DNA of 64,000 nt from Quillaja saponaria. Taxonomy: Eukaryota; Streptophyta; Magnoliopsida; Fabales; Quillajaceae. The notes beneath the pieces are model-generated. The model saw only the letters and a list, made by a program, of their open reading frames with translations. It was not told where the DNA came from and searched no databases. The DNA is taken from the NCBI GenBank assembly GCA_029379385.1, contig CM055611.1, forward strand, positions 10,850,001 through 10,914,000, in the 5' to 3' direction. Shown piece after piece: positions 32,721-43,752 of this stretch. A program made the position numbers and the translations under genes. Each line of letters begins with the position of its first letter. The stretch's first letter is position 1.

Positions 32721-32806
32721 AAATCAGAGCGGATTGAGGTGTTATGGTATAGTTGTGGTGGTTGTGGTAGTGGGAGGTGCTGTGGAAGTTGGAACGGTTT
32801 GAGGAG

Positions 32807-32814
32807 TATTTATA
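32807..32814 (-). promoter_or_regulatory. TATA box of the polygalacturonase gene
   Basis: TATAAATA on the minus strand, about 130 bp upstream of the start codon, in a sequence context of CACCTATAAATACTCC. Transcription would start near 32780, giving a leader of about 100 bases that includes the CT repeat. Confidence 0.7.
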
Positions 32815-32820
32815 GGTGAG

Positions 32821-34461
32821 GCCTGAGGGAGAGGATTTGAGTGCAGGTTAGTTTTTGATGGGATCATATATTATTTTATTTATTTAGTAGGGATAAAGAA
32901 TAAATCAGAAGAAAATGAAAAGGAAGCAAGCTGCGCCGAACTGAACTACAAGATTAGGACTCCAGACCATGTGTTGGTGGGCCCAGAGTTCTATTACAGT
33001 ACATGAACTTTTACTTATATATGTTGTAGCTTCACGGAGATGCCCTTTACGTGGGACTTGTTGCTTATAATTTGTTATAATGGTTTCGATAATACGTTTT
33101 GATTTACTTTATTACTTTAGATTTTATTCGCAATCTCGTTAGTTTTCGTTTATGACATGATCACTCTTCTTTTCTACTTTTATATTATTTGATTGAGATG
33201 TATGTAGAATTAGACCATGGAGTATAATAATTTTAACTAGTTGAATCAATGGATATATTATAATATTAAATTTTATGCACAGTAATTTTATGCATGTTAT
33301 ATATATATAGTAAATTTAATAGTTTAATTTAATAAATATGGTCCTGTACTTTCTAAAGAAAGTTCATATAATCCCTTCTATTATCTAATTTTGTATTAAT
33401 TCAAAGTCGCAAGATTTGTGGGTATTCCAACAATGCAAATTTCTCCATTATAGTTTCTTTTTGGGACATGCAAATGTTTTATATGATTTATATTAATTCA
33501 ACATAGGTTTAATTTAAACAGTAAATGATCACTAAGGGATCATATTGAACGTGTTCGTAAACTGTAAGAACTGCATTAACTAAATTAATATTCTAGAGAC
33601 CAAAATGAATTTAATGTAAGACTATAAAAATAAAAAATATATAGTTTAAGCTTTATTATACGTAATACATGACATACGTTTAATTGTTAATGACCTTGCT
33701 TCCCATCCTTTATATGTGCCTAAAATGAAGCCGGGGCTCTTTTAGCATCAAGTAATGAGATTTATATAGAGAGAGAGAGTCAAAAGACACATGCACACAG
33801 ACAAACGCAGCCTTTTCTAGTTCATTGTATTTAAGAAGCCCAAACATGATATTTACCAAAAAAAAAAAAACACATGTATTGTGAAATAATTATTTTAATA
33901 AAAATAAACTTTAATTCAAGAATCTAATCATTGACTTTATCATATAAATTCTAATATCATATCAAAAATTGATTTTATCAAAAAAATTGAACTTGTTATA
34001 TTAAACCACATAATTAAATTTAGATAGCTAATTATATATATTGTTTTCATGTTAGTCCTCACTGAAAAAGGAACCAAAATATTAAGAAAATAGACATAAG
34101 AAACTAATGAATCAAGGGTCAAGGCGTGCATTGATTGATAATACTTGTAAATGTGTACGGGCAATTATTTAGACTACAAACAATAACAAATATACTATGA
34201 TTAAATTGTACTTAAATGATTGCTTAATTCATAACATTGATGAGAGATGTGTTAAGGTTTATCTTTAATTACCTTTTTCTTTTTCTAATACTAAAAGCTA
34301 GAACTTTAAAAACTGAAATAACACTGTCTTACTTTTAGCGCAAGTTCAACGCCAAAACCTTTTCACCATTTTTCTTGTTTTGTAGTATTGCTTCATTTGG
34401 ACCATTTCGTAATCGTAAACACCAAATTATCCACGTACACATAATATAACTAAGGGTTCGT
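32821..34461. other. Upstream flank of the polygalacturonase gene
   Basis: 1.6 kb of AT-rich DNA. The first few hundred bases presumably hold the promoter. Nothing else recognisable: a short GA run near 33769, an A12 run near 33860, and no open frame that resembles a protein. It ends at the assembly gap. Confidence 0.5.
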
Positions 34462-34561
34462 NNNNNNNNNNNNNNNNNNNNNNNNNNNNNNNNNNNNNNN
34501 NNNNNNNNNNNNNNNNNNNNNNNNNNNNNNNNNNNNNNNNNNNNNNNNNNNNNNNNNNNNN
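34462..34561. other. Assembly gap of exactly 100 N
   Basis: A run of 100 N is the convention for a gap of unknown size. It falls inside LINE-g, just after the RT entrance, so the rest of that LINE's RT may be missing from the assembly. Confidence 0.98.
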
Positions 34562-35917
34562 ACCCTCTTCTTTCAGCTTTAACTGTGGAGTGAAAGAACT
34601 TCGTATAATGATCACCCTCTTGTAACCATTTAACCAAAGACTTTTGTCACCAAAATTCCTCTTCATTTGCCAATTAATAAAAGCATCTCAGCCTGAAAAA
34701 AATCATCTTAAGAAGCATCATCACCACAGTCCACTGGTTGTTCAAGCAAAGTTACTGCCTCCTTCGCATGTTTAACTTTATCCTTGATATTACCAACTAC
34801 CTGCTTATTCCATAAGCTAAGAGCATTCTTTAACTGACTTAATTTAGCACCAAGAACAAATAGAGTTTTCCAACCAAAGTCTCATCCCAAGAATGATGAA
34901 CAGTATCAATGAACCCATGGTGACACTACCACAAATTCAAAAAGTAAAAAGGAATCGTTCAAAGGACTTTACTGAAAGTAACAACAGATTATGGTCAGAA
35001 AATTTCTTATTGATATGAGTAACATTGAAATCCATGGAAGCCCAATAAGAGTTCACACAAACTAATCCAACCACTTTAAAATTTTCGCCATCCCTTCCCT
35101 ATGACCATACTGCTTAGCCGGTTCCATAACACAATTGAAATCACCACCACCCTTTCAACAACCCACCAAATTAGATACTTGCACAAGCTCATCCCATAAC
35201 TCTTGCCTTTCTAACCTAAGCATAGACAAATGTAGCAAAGCAATGGGAGGCCAAATGAGCATGATTAACTTTTAAGGTATGTTGTTGCCTTATAATTAAA
35301 ATAGGCTCACAAACAATGCATCAGTCTACAAAATCAAAAGATCATTTGAAGTATTAGTAGTAGAATTCAAAAACAACAGTACTTTTCAAGAATTGAAAGA
35401 TCCTCCAAAGGGCTTTTAGGTTTTGAAACCACCAATAAAAAGGCTTTTATGCAACTGAATCAACTTACGAAGTCGATGTCTAGTGGGGAATATTTTTGAT
35501 CCCATGGGCATTCTAATAAAGAACATTACATAGGTTGAGTTGGAGGCAAATTAATGATATCATTCATATGCATTGACGTGTTCAAACATTCTAGACCTTC
35601 TCTAATTGAGCTTACTAAACTTATTGAGCTTCTATAGAAAATCCTAAAGATGAACAATCCACACGGCTTTAGAGAAAAATGTAAAGTTTGAACCATCCTT
35701 TCCATATCTTCCCAGTGCAAATGCCAAAATCATAACTAGCACTTGGGGAGTCACCCAATTCCACTATTTTAGTTGGACTTGTAGAATTATTTAGCGAAGC
35801 CCTCAAAATGAGAATAATGGAATTTGTTTTCTTTTCATTTTGTGCCTATTTTAGATCCTTACATACCAACTAGCCTTGAGTCTGTAGGTAACCTTGTACT
35901 ACTTGAATTGCGTGTGT
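34562..35917 (-). mobile_element. LINE-g, 3' part: endonuclease and RT entrance
   Basis: On the minus strand from 35917: the end of ORF1 (WEDMERMVQTLHFSLKP, 35720-35526), endonuclease text around 35480-35100 in broken frames, linker at 35000-34700, and the RT entrance VKWLQEGDHYTKFFHSTVKA just before the gap. It belongs to the same family as LINE-c. It is the continuation of the LINE that resumes at 45517 beyond the EPRV insert. Confidence 0.75.
35474..35917. repeat. Direct repeat flanking the EPRV insert, left copy
   Basis: About 440 bp of LINE-g sequence (from tagtggggaatattt to gaattgcgtgtgttttca) that recurs in the same orientation at 45517-45927. The two differ by scattered substitutions and a 24 bp indel near 35660. 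Confidence 0.85.
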
Positions 35918-36046
35918 TTTCAAAACACAGACAAAAAAACAAAAATACACAGAGCATAGGAAACAGCTGCAATAAGATTCAGCAGCCCAGATTAATAACC
36001 CAATATAGAAGAGTAGAAGAAAACTTACATTAACATAAACAAATTC

Positions 36047-36256
36047 TTTATTACAAGAACAAAGCACAGGTACACCACCGATCACTATACTACAACAGCA
36101 ATAGTAGCTACAATACAAGCCCAATATTACAAACTTGAGAATTTCACTCGTATTTTACAAAACACTCTAAACACTCAAGATGTTATTTTTTCAAACTTCT
36201 GATTTTTTGTAAACTTCCAAACTTTGTCAACAATGGAGAGCAGAGGCTCTTAAATA
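36047..36256 (-). promoter_or_regulatory. EPRV-2 minus arm TATA box and poly(A) signal
   Basis: TATTTAAG on the minus strand at 36256-36249 and AATAAAG at 36053-36047, about 200 bp apart. In pararetroviruses the poly(A) signal lies shortly after the transcription start so that the genomic RNA is terminally redundant; this spacing fits. Confidence 0.6.
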
Positions 36257-36532
36257 ATACTCCTCACACAATTGCTAAGAGATAAGGCTGGTAAAAGCAG
36301 ATTCTTGAGATAAGGCTCATCCTTCTGTCTGGGCACGTGTCCTGATGGATTGGAGTCGGTTCACCAACTAGAAAGGAAATTTTTACTTTAATAAAGTAAA
36401 TCCTTTTCTTTAAAGAACTTTGTTTCAAGTCACCGAAAGTCTTCTTTCTTTTTGAAAAGATATCTTTTGCTTTTTGAAAAGCAAAGTCTTTCTCCTTTTA
36501 GAAAAGTAAACTTTGGCTTTATGAAAAGAAAA

Positions 36533-37638
36533 TTATTGATGAGATTCTTCATCCAAAAAATCTTCTGCTCCTTCGTCCAGAGGGTCTGAGAATCCTGAAA
36601 TAGGCTGGGTCATCTTGACTCATCTCAGAACTATTATCTTCAAGGATTTTTAGGAGCTCTTTTTGAACATCATCTTTGAAGAGGAGGCTAATAAGCCTTT
36701 CACCATATCAAGAACCTTTTATTTTCATTGATATAAGGTTTGAGAAGAAGCTTTAGATCTTAAGATCCCTAGCTTTTGAAAATTATTAAGGTTCTCTTCA
36801 AAATTAGAGAAGTTGTCCCACCATTTAATTTGAGTTCTACGAATTAACCAGGGGACTGCTTGATTAATCCCAAAGGCAGAAGAGGAACATTCTTTTACAA
36901 TATATTCCCATTTAACAATCCATGGAAGCTGATAATAAGCTGTAATATAATAATTTTGTCTTGAGGATCCAGAGAATTATTATTCTCACAAACCTTGACC
37001 AGTATAAATGAACATATTTAGGTAGGGATATAGGAAATAATCCCCAAGAAAAATACCATGTTTTAAACCACTGAGGAAAAGTAGTGGGAGAAGGTTCTTC
37101 ATTGAGGGTGAACCTTAGAAACCACTATGCTTTCTTGCTTTGCTTTCAAATAAAAGCAAGTTTTCCCATGCAGCCATATAATCAAAATAAGTATATAGTC
37201 GAGGAAATATTCTTCTATCTCTGATTTGTTTTTGATGGTATAGAATCCATACCCATTCTTACTGGCTTCATCACTTTATAAATGATGAGTTTGAAAAAGC
37301 CCATTCTGACCTTGCTCGAATCCAGGGTTTGTGAGAAATTGATTTTGTGTCCACAAGAATATTCAAATAGAATAAAATATTCCTGGTTCCAATTCAGGGG
37401 GGAAGATGATGATTGAGATAGAAAGGTGCTATCTCATATGGGTGCTTAAATTAGCATACCTTTTCTCAATTGGTGCTATCATTTTATAAGATAGTGGAAT
37501 GTATGGATATTTGAAATCCTTAGTATTACAAGAAAGGGCTAATTCATAAGCCTGATTGCATAAGAAATCTTTATAAGTCTCCTCAATATTAGGAGTGGAG
37601 AGGTTTCTTTTTGCAGGAGTATTAGATTGATAGGTCAT
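36533..37638 (-). pseudogene. EPRV-2 minus arm ORF2, unknown function
   Basis: A second ORF after RNase H. Its ATG overlaps the end of the preceding frame (see the plus-arm entry). Readable motifs: NIEETYKDFLCNQAYELALS, NTKDFKYPYIPLSYK, and an acidic end, GAEDFLDEESHQ, with stop at 36535-36533. Total length is about 368 codons if shifts are ignored; the frame breaks after codon 69 and again later. No domain is recognised. Confidence 0.65.
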
Positions 37639-37639
37639 A

Positions 37640-39060
37640 ACGCCTTTTCCTTTAGGATCCCTGCAAAAAGAAAGTCAGGCAAAGAATTAGATTCTCCTTT
37701 AATATAATTCTATATCAAATTCAAAAACAGAAAGGATTCCCTGCCATCAGCAATATATTGTTTAGATGCTATATTTTAAAAACATCTTTAAGAATGATAT
37801 CCTTAACAGATTGCAATCTATTCTTAATAAGAATTTTTATTTAACAGGTCAGATTCAAACTTAGCGATGCACATGACAATTGGATAATATTTCCTTTTTA
37901 TAGTAGAATAATTTTGTTATGCACCCTTGCAAGTTCCTGAAGTAAATCTAACCAACTGCTCTTTATATCAGCAATTTTTTGTTTAAGTATTTCTCCATAT
38001 CCTATCTCAGAAGCATCTGTTTCAACTATTTTAAATGCATATGGATGAAGAATACAGACACATGGGAGTTCTTTGAACTCTTTGGTTTAATCCTCTTAAC
38101 TGCTTCTGTATACTCATTATTCATTATGGAGGATTCTTTTTTAATCGTGCAAATAATAATTTGCAATCTAAGGCTAAATCCTTGTAAAATTCACCTTCAA
38201 TAATTTAGACTTCTTAAGAATCTCTGCAATTATTGTTTGTTCCCTTATCTGCATTAGGAAATTTATCAGCAAATTGTATGGCTCTATCAATTGGTATAGA
38301 TAGAACCTCTATGAATGTTATGTCCTAAAAAACAAAATAGCAGTTTGAAATATTTTACCTTCTTGCAGAAACTGATATCCCGCATTCATGACAGTATTCA
38401 AGAATACATTGAGATGTTTAAAATGTTTCTCATAGAAGATGAAAAAACTAAAACATCATTAATATAAACAATTATAAATTCATGATAAGAATTACAAATA
38501 TCATTCATAATATTTTGAAATTCAGATGGAGCATTTTTTAATACGAATGGCATAACATTCCATTCATAATGTCCAAAAGGTACAGTGAAAGCAGTTTTGT
38601 ACCTATCTTACTCAGCTATTTGAATTTGCCAATATCATTGATTTCATATCAAATTTAGAGATATCTGGCATCATAAAGTCTATTTAACAATCCTTTTATT
38701 AGGGATTGGATACCTGATCCATCTAAGAGTTTCCTTCAGAGGATTGTAATTTACTTATAGCCTCGGGACTCCTCTTTCTAATTCCTGCGGCATTTTCTAC
38801 ATAAATACTGGGCAACTCCAAGACTGTAACTTTTTCTTATTAATCCCTTTTTAGTAATTCTTCAATTCCGCCTTGCAAATTCGAAATGTCTGGACCCATA
38901 GCTATTGGGGCCTAGCCTTGTGGGTATTGTGTTTTTCTGAGAAATCTGGTTCATAGGCAATTCTATAATATGTTGTTTTCGATTCCAAAAAGCATTAAGA
39001 ATCTCTGGCACATATTGTTTGTTCAATTTTATGTTGAAATTTATCAATTTTCATCTTGAG
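37640..39060 (-). pseudogene. EPRV-2 minus arm RT/RNase H, active site mutated
   Basis: RT motifs RYKTAFTVPFGHYEWNVMPF and SEFQNIMNDI are readable. The active site at 38467-38456 reads Y-I-N-D instead of Y-I-D-D, so a catalytic Asp is lost. RNase H follows (about 38340-37640) with many stops. In caulimovirids RT/RNase H makes the DNA genome from pregenomic RNA. Confidence 0.8.
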
Positions 39061-39199
39061 CTTTGGAGATTTCAATTGTTGCTCAATTCTCTTATACTCT
39101 ATCTCTTCCTTTAGAGACATAAGAAAATTTTCATTTCTTTTAATGGTATCTCTCATAAATTGATTTCATGCATTCGTGGTTCTTCAACAAATTTAATAA

Positions 39200-39690
39200 T
39201 CTGCTTCCCTTTATTATAGTTTCTACTCTGATTCGTCTATTTTAGAAATAGGGAATAACATGTGTAAAAAATGGTTTCCTAGAATTACTCCATATGCCCT
39301 TAACTAGAACAAAGGGTACAGGAAAACATACCTTGTTATTACAGACTGCCGCATTAGATAATTTGTAGTCTATAATTAGACGATTTCCATCCGCAACATG
39401 GAGTATTTGTGTAGTTTCTGAAAGTACTTGGATGGGACTAGTCATTCGTTAATGCAATTCAAATATGCTCCTGAATCTATTAAGGCAATAGACTGAAAAC
39501 TAAATTCATTATTTACAACTATGGTTATCTTAGTGAACCATTTTTGTATAACTAAGTCTATAGCACAGATCCATCCCTTTGGATCATTAAGGATGTTTAC
39601 AGTTCCTTCTTCAGGTTCCTGTATTATTATACCTTTTCCTCTGTGTTCAGGTTCTGGATTTTTTGTTTCTTTTATGATTCCCATATAAGA
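39200..39690 (-). pseudogene. EPRV-2 minus arm aspartic protease
   Basis: An 80-codon open stretch (39684-39442) ends with SIALIDSGAYLNCINE: the D-S-G-A active site is intact but the next Asp is Tyr. The following stretch (39445-39242) reads ILHVADGNRLIIDYKLSNA in another frame. Confidence 0.75.
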
Positions 39691-39903
39691 TCTTGGAACT
39701 GATCTTCATCTGATTCTTCAAGATTAGAAACTCTTTGTTTTAGAATTCTTACTTCTTCTTTTATTTCATTAATTTCTGATTTTAAATCAGCAATAGTTGG
39801 TTCTTTTGATGAAGAGTTAACAGTTTTTACCCTTTCTATAATATTCTTAAAGGAATAAGAATCATCTTTTATACTTCCTTTTATGACTGAACTTTTACCC
39901 TTG

Positions 39904-41399
39904 TTAGACATCTGAATATAGTTTTCTAATTATTCTTCTTTCTTCAGGGTCTGTTATTTTATCAATTAAGTCTAAAATCAGACTTTCTTCTTTTGACAAG
40001 ACATTTATACTAAGATTATTTAATCCTATAGTTTTTAGGATACATTCGTCACAATCATTATCTGAACAACATTTTGATTTTTCAGATAATTCTAACTCGG
40101 TTATAATCATTTTCTGATTCTTCTATACTAGAGTCTGAATTATACTGCTCTATTATAAAAGCATTCAAATGTTCCTTTTCTTCGTCAGAGTCTTCTAATA
40201 AGATTTGATAGAAGGATTTCTTTAAACCTTCATCAATCTGAAGTGCATTTATTTTCTTTTAACTCTGCATTTATTTTGAAAATACCCGGTTTCCACACTT
40301 ATAACAAATTGGAACCTTTTTGTAATTAGCTTCCTTGACTAAAGGTTTCTTACTGGATTCATAATAACCAGTCTTTGACTTTTCATTCTTTTTAAATTGT
40401 TTTCTCTTGTAAGGTTTATTAGAGAATTTCTTTTGAAATTTATGACTTTTTAGATTGCTTAAATTGACTACTTGTTGGATATCCAATTTGTTCACAAAAA
40501 TTTCCTAAAGCTCTTTTCCCACTTAATTTTTCTTTGTCAATTTTTCGTTTTAGTCTAATATCATTGCATAATGATATTCCTTCTGACACTACTTCTGAAG
40601 CTAACTCTCCATAAGTATAGCTACTGTATGGTATATTACAACCATGTTTATCTTTTAGTTTATTTCTAATTTTATCAGCAAACAGAGTTGAGAGACCTGC
40701 TAAAAGCTTTTCTTTTCAAAAGTCAGCTTGACTGTCTGGTCTCTGATAAACTCTAGATAAAAACACATCTTTATACCACTGGAAGTGAGATAGATCTGGA
40801 TACCTAAGATTAATCAGTTGTTCGTGTGATCTATCCAAACCTAAGCATATTAGCTCCACAAAGTGGTTTATAGTTGTATAGATTAATGTGTTAACTATAT
40901 CAGTTATTAGATTTTCATTTTCCTGTTTCACATAATTAAGATCTCTTGCTTAGGATATCTGACAGGTGGAAATCCATCATCCTAACAATTGTCCTGTAAA
41001 CCCACTGATTATGGCTAAGGCTATTTCTCTGTCAGTGTTACCATTGGTACCCACATGCTAGCAAACATACATTAGCATGTGTTTGTTGTTTGGAGGATTT
41101 GGTATTCTGCCAGTCCATCAATGTTCCATTCAACTATGGACTTACCATTAAACTGGACCCTATCTTGAATAGCATTATCTTCGTACTCAAGATCTAACGG
41201 TGAAGGTCTTGGGTAATACATTTTAGATGGGGCAGTTGGAGTTGTCTTATTCCAATGAAGCTTATTAACTTCTAAATGTGAGTATTTTCTGTATGACTTT
41301 TCTTGATTTTGACTTAGCATGTTGACACTTTCTTTTCAGATATGTTCAGGTTTTGTAACTTATTGACTATTCATCCACAAAGTTTTTATCATTAATCCT
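39904..41399 (-). pseudogene. EPRV-2 minus arm coat protein, knuckle and linker
   Basis: The coat core is readable at 40931-40500 (LINLRYPDLSHFQWYKDVFL). Upstream, 41320-41072 holds SHLEVNKLHWNK and LDLEYEDNAIQDRVQFNGKS. The knuckle at 40306-40267 has lost two bases, so its cysteines are out of phase. A cysteine cluster (CCSDNDCDECILK) lies at 40110-39904. Confidence 0.75.
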
Positions 41400-41849
41400 A
41401 GACCCTGAAGAAAGAAGAATACAGTTAGAAAACTATAATTCATATGTCTAACAGGATAAAAGTTCAGTCATAAAAGGAAGTATAAAAGATGATTCTTATT
41501 CCTTTAAGAATATTATAGAAAGGGTAAAAATTGTTAACTCTTCATCAGAAGAACCAACTATTGCTGATTTAAAATCAGAAATTAATGAAATAAAAGAAGA
41601 AGTAAGAACTCTAAAACAGAGAGTTTCTAAATCTTGAAGAATCAGATGAAGATCAGTTCCAAGATCTTATATGGGAATCAGCAAAAGAAATAAAAAACCC
41701 AGAACTTGAAAATAGAGGAAAAGATATAATAATACAGGAACCTGAAGAAGGAACTGTAAACATCCTTAATGATCCAGAGGGATGGATCTGTGCTGTAGAC
41801 TTAGTTATAGCACAAAAATGATTCACTAAGATAAACCATAGTTGTAAAT

Positions 41850-42140
41850 AATGAATTTAGTTTTCAGTCTGTTGCCTTAATAGATTCAGGAGGCAGATTT
41901 GAATTGCATCAATGAAGGGACTAGTCCCCATCTAAGTACTTTCAGAAACTACACAAATACTCCATGCTGCGTATGGAAATCTCTAATTATAGAATACAAA
42001 TTATATAATGCGGCAGTCTATAATAACAAGGTATGTTTTCCTGTACCCTTTGTTCTAGTTAAGGGCCTGGCAACAGGGAGTAATTCTAGGAAACCATTTT
42101 TTAACACATGTTATTCCCTATTTCTAAAATAGACGAATCA
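41850..42140 (+). pseudogene. EPRV-2 plus arm aspartic protease
   Basis: Text for D-S-G is at about 41884, but one inserted G (gattcaggaggcagattt) shifts the frame within the active site. Later parts (VCFPVPFVLVKG) are readable at 42030-42065. Confidence 0.7.
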
Positions 42141-42339
42141 GGAGTAGAACTATAATAAAAGGAAGACAAATTAAATTTAAATTTGTTAAAGAGACCATGA
42201 ATGCATGAAATCATCTATGAGAGATACATTAAAAGAAAAGAAAAATTTCTTGTCTCTAAAGAAAGAGATAAGTCTAAGAGAATTGAGCAACAATTGAAAA
42301 TCTCCAAAGCTTCAAGATGAAAATTAATAAATTTCAACA

Positions 42340-42944
42340 TAAAATTGAACAAACATATTACAGAGATTCCTAATGCTTTTTGGAATAGAAAAAAACATAT
42401 TATAGAATTGCCTTATGAACCAAATTTCTCAGAAAACAAATACCCACTAAGCTAGGCCAATATCTATGGGCCTAGACATTTAGAATTTGCAAGGCAGAAA
42501 TTGAAGAATTACTAAAAAAGGGATTAATAAGAAAAAAGTTACAGTCCCTGGAGTTGCCCATGCATTTTATGTAGAAAATGCCGCATATTAGAAGAAGGGA
42601 GTCCCGAGGCTAGTAATGAAATGTACAAACCTTTGAATAAAGCTCTTAGATGGATCAGGTATTCAATCCCTAGTAAAAAGGATTTGTTAAATAGACTTTA
42701 TGATGCCAAGATATTCTTTAAATTTGATATGAAATCAAGATATTGGCAAATTCAAATAGCCGAGCAAGATAGGTACAAAACTGCCTTCACTGTACCTTTT
42801 GGACATTATGAATGGAATGTTATGCCATTCGGATTAAAAAATGCTCCATCTGAATTTCAAAACATTATGAATGATATTTTTAATTCTTATCATGAATTTA
42901 TAATTGTTTATATTGATGATGTTTTAGTTTTTCTCCTCTATTGA
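42340..42944 (+). pseudogene. EPRV-2 plus arm reverse transcriptase
   Basis: A 107-codon open stretch (42621-42944) holds FFKFDMKSRYWQIQIAEQDR (first catalytic Asp), TAFTVPFGHYEWNVMPFGLK, and the active site Y-I-D-D at 42909-42920, all intact. The upstream part (42340-42600) has stops. This is the best-preserved RT piece of the EPRVs but lacks its N-terminus and connection to RNase H. Confidence 0.82.
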
Positions 42945-43752
42945 GAAACATTTTAAACATCTCATATATTCTTGAATACTGTCATGAATGCGGGATTAGG
43001 CAGTTTCTGCAAAAAAAGGTAAAAATATTTCAAACTGCTATTTGTTTTTTAGGACATAACATTCATAGAGGTTCTATTATACCAATTGATTAGAGCCATA
43101 CAATTTGCTGATAAATTCCCTAATGAGATAAGGAAAAAACAACAATTGCAGAGATTCTAGGAAGTCTAAATTATGTAGGTGAATTTTACAAGGATTTAGC
43201 CATAGATGTGCAAATTATTATTTGCACGATTAAAAAAGAATCCTCCAGAATGGAATAATGAGTTTACAGAAGCAGTTAAGAAGATAAAACAAAGAGTTAA
43301 AGAACTCCCATGTCTCTGTATTCCTCATCCAGATGCATTTAAAAATAGTTGAAACAGATGCTTCGGAGATAGGATTATGGAAGAATACTTAAACAAAAAA
43401 ATTGCTGATAAAGAGCAGTTGGTTAGATTACTTTAGGAACTTGGAAGGGTGCACAACAAAATTATTCTACTATAAAAAAGGAAACATTAATCAATTGTCA
43501 TATGCATCTCTTAGTTTGAACCTCACCTGTTAAAATAAAAATTCTTATTAAGAATAGATGTGCAAATCTGCTAAGGATATCCTTCTTAAAGATGTTAAAA
43601 ATATAGCATCTAAACACAATATTTGGCTAGATGGCATGGGAATCCTTTCTGTTTTGAATTTGATATAGAATTTATTAAAGGAGAATCTAATTCTTTGCCT
43701 GACTTTCTAACTAGAGAATTTTTGGCAGGGATCCTAAAGGAAAAGGCGTTAT
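42945..43752 (+). pseudogene. EPRV-2 plus arm RNase H
   Basis: Pieces match the other copies: the LGHNIHRGSI region at about 43050, IVETDASEIGLWKNT-like text at about 43345 (with a frameshift), and the end SNSLPDFLTREFLAGILK before the TGA at 43752. The TGA overlaps the ATG of ORF2 (tta tga / atg acc). Confidence 0.7.

Larger units (their letters stand above)
35918..41399 (-). mobile_element. EPRV-2, minus arm: promoter region to coat protein
   Basis: Running from 41399 leftwards: end of the MP-CP linker, coat protein, zinc knuckle, linker, protease, RT, RNase H, ORF2, then promoter/poly(A) region to 35918. Leader and movement protein are absent. At 41399 it meets the plus arm head to head. 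Its outer end stops about 20-25 bp short of where the tRNA primer site lies in EPRV-3. The polyprotein is broken at many places. Confidence 0.88.

Noticed and set aside
34335..34666. Two minus-strand open frames spanning the N-run
   Set aside because: They are open only because N bases cannot form stops; only the LINE RT entrance on one side is real.
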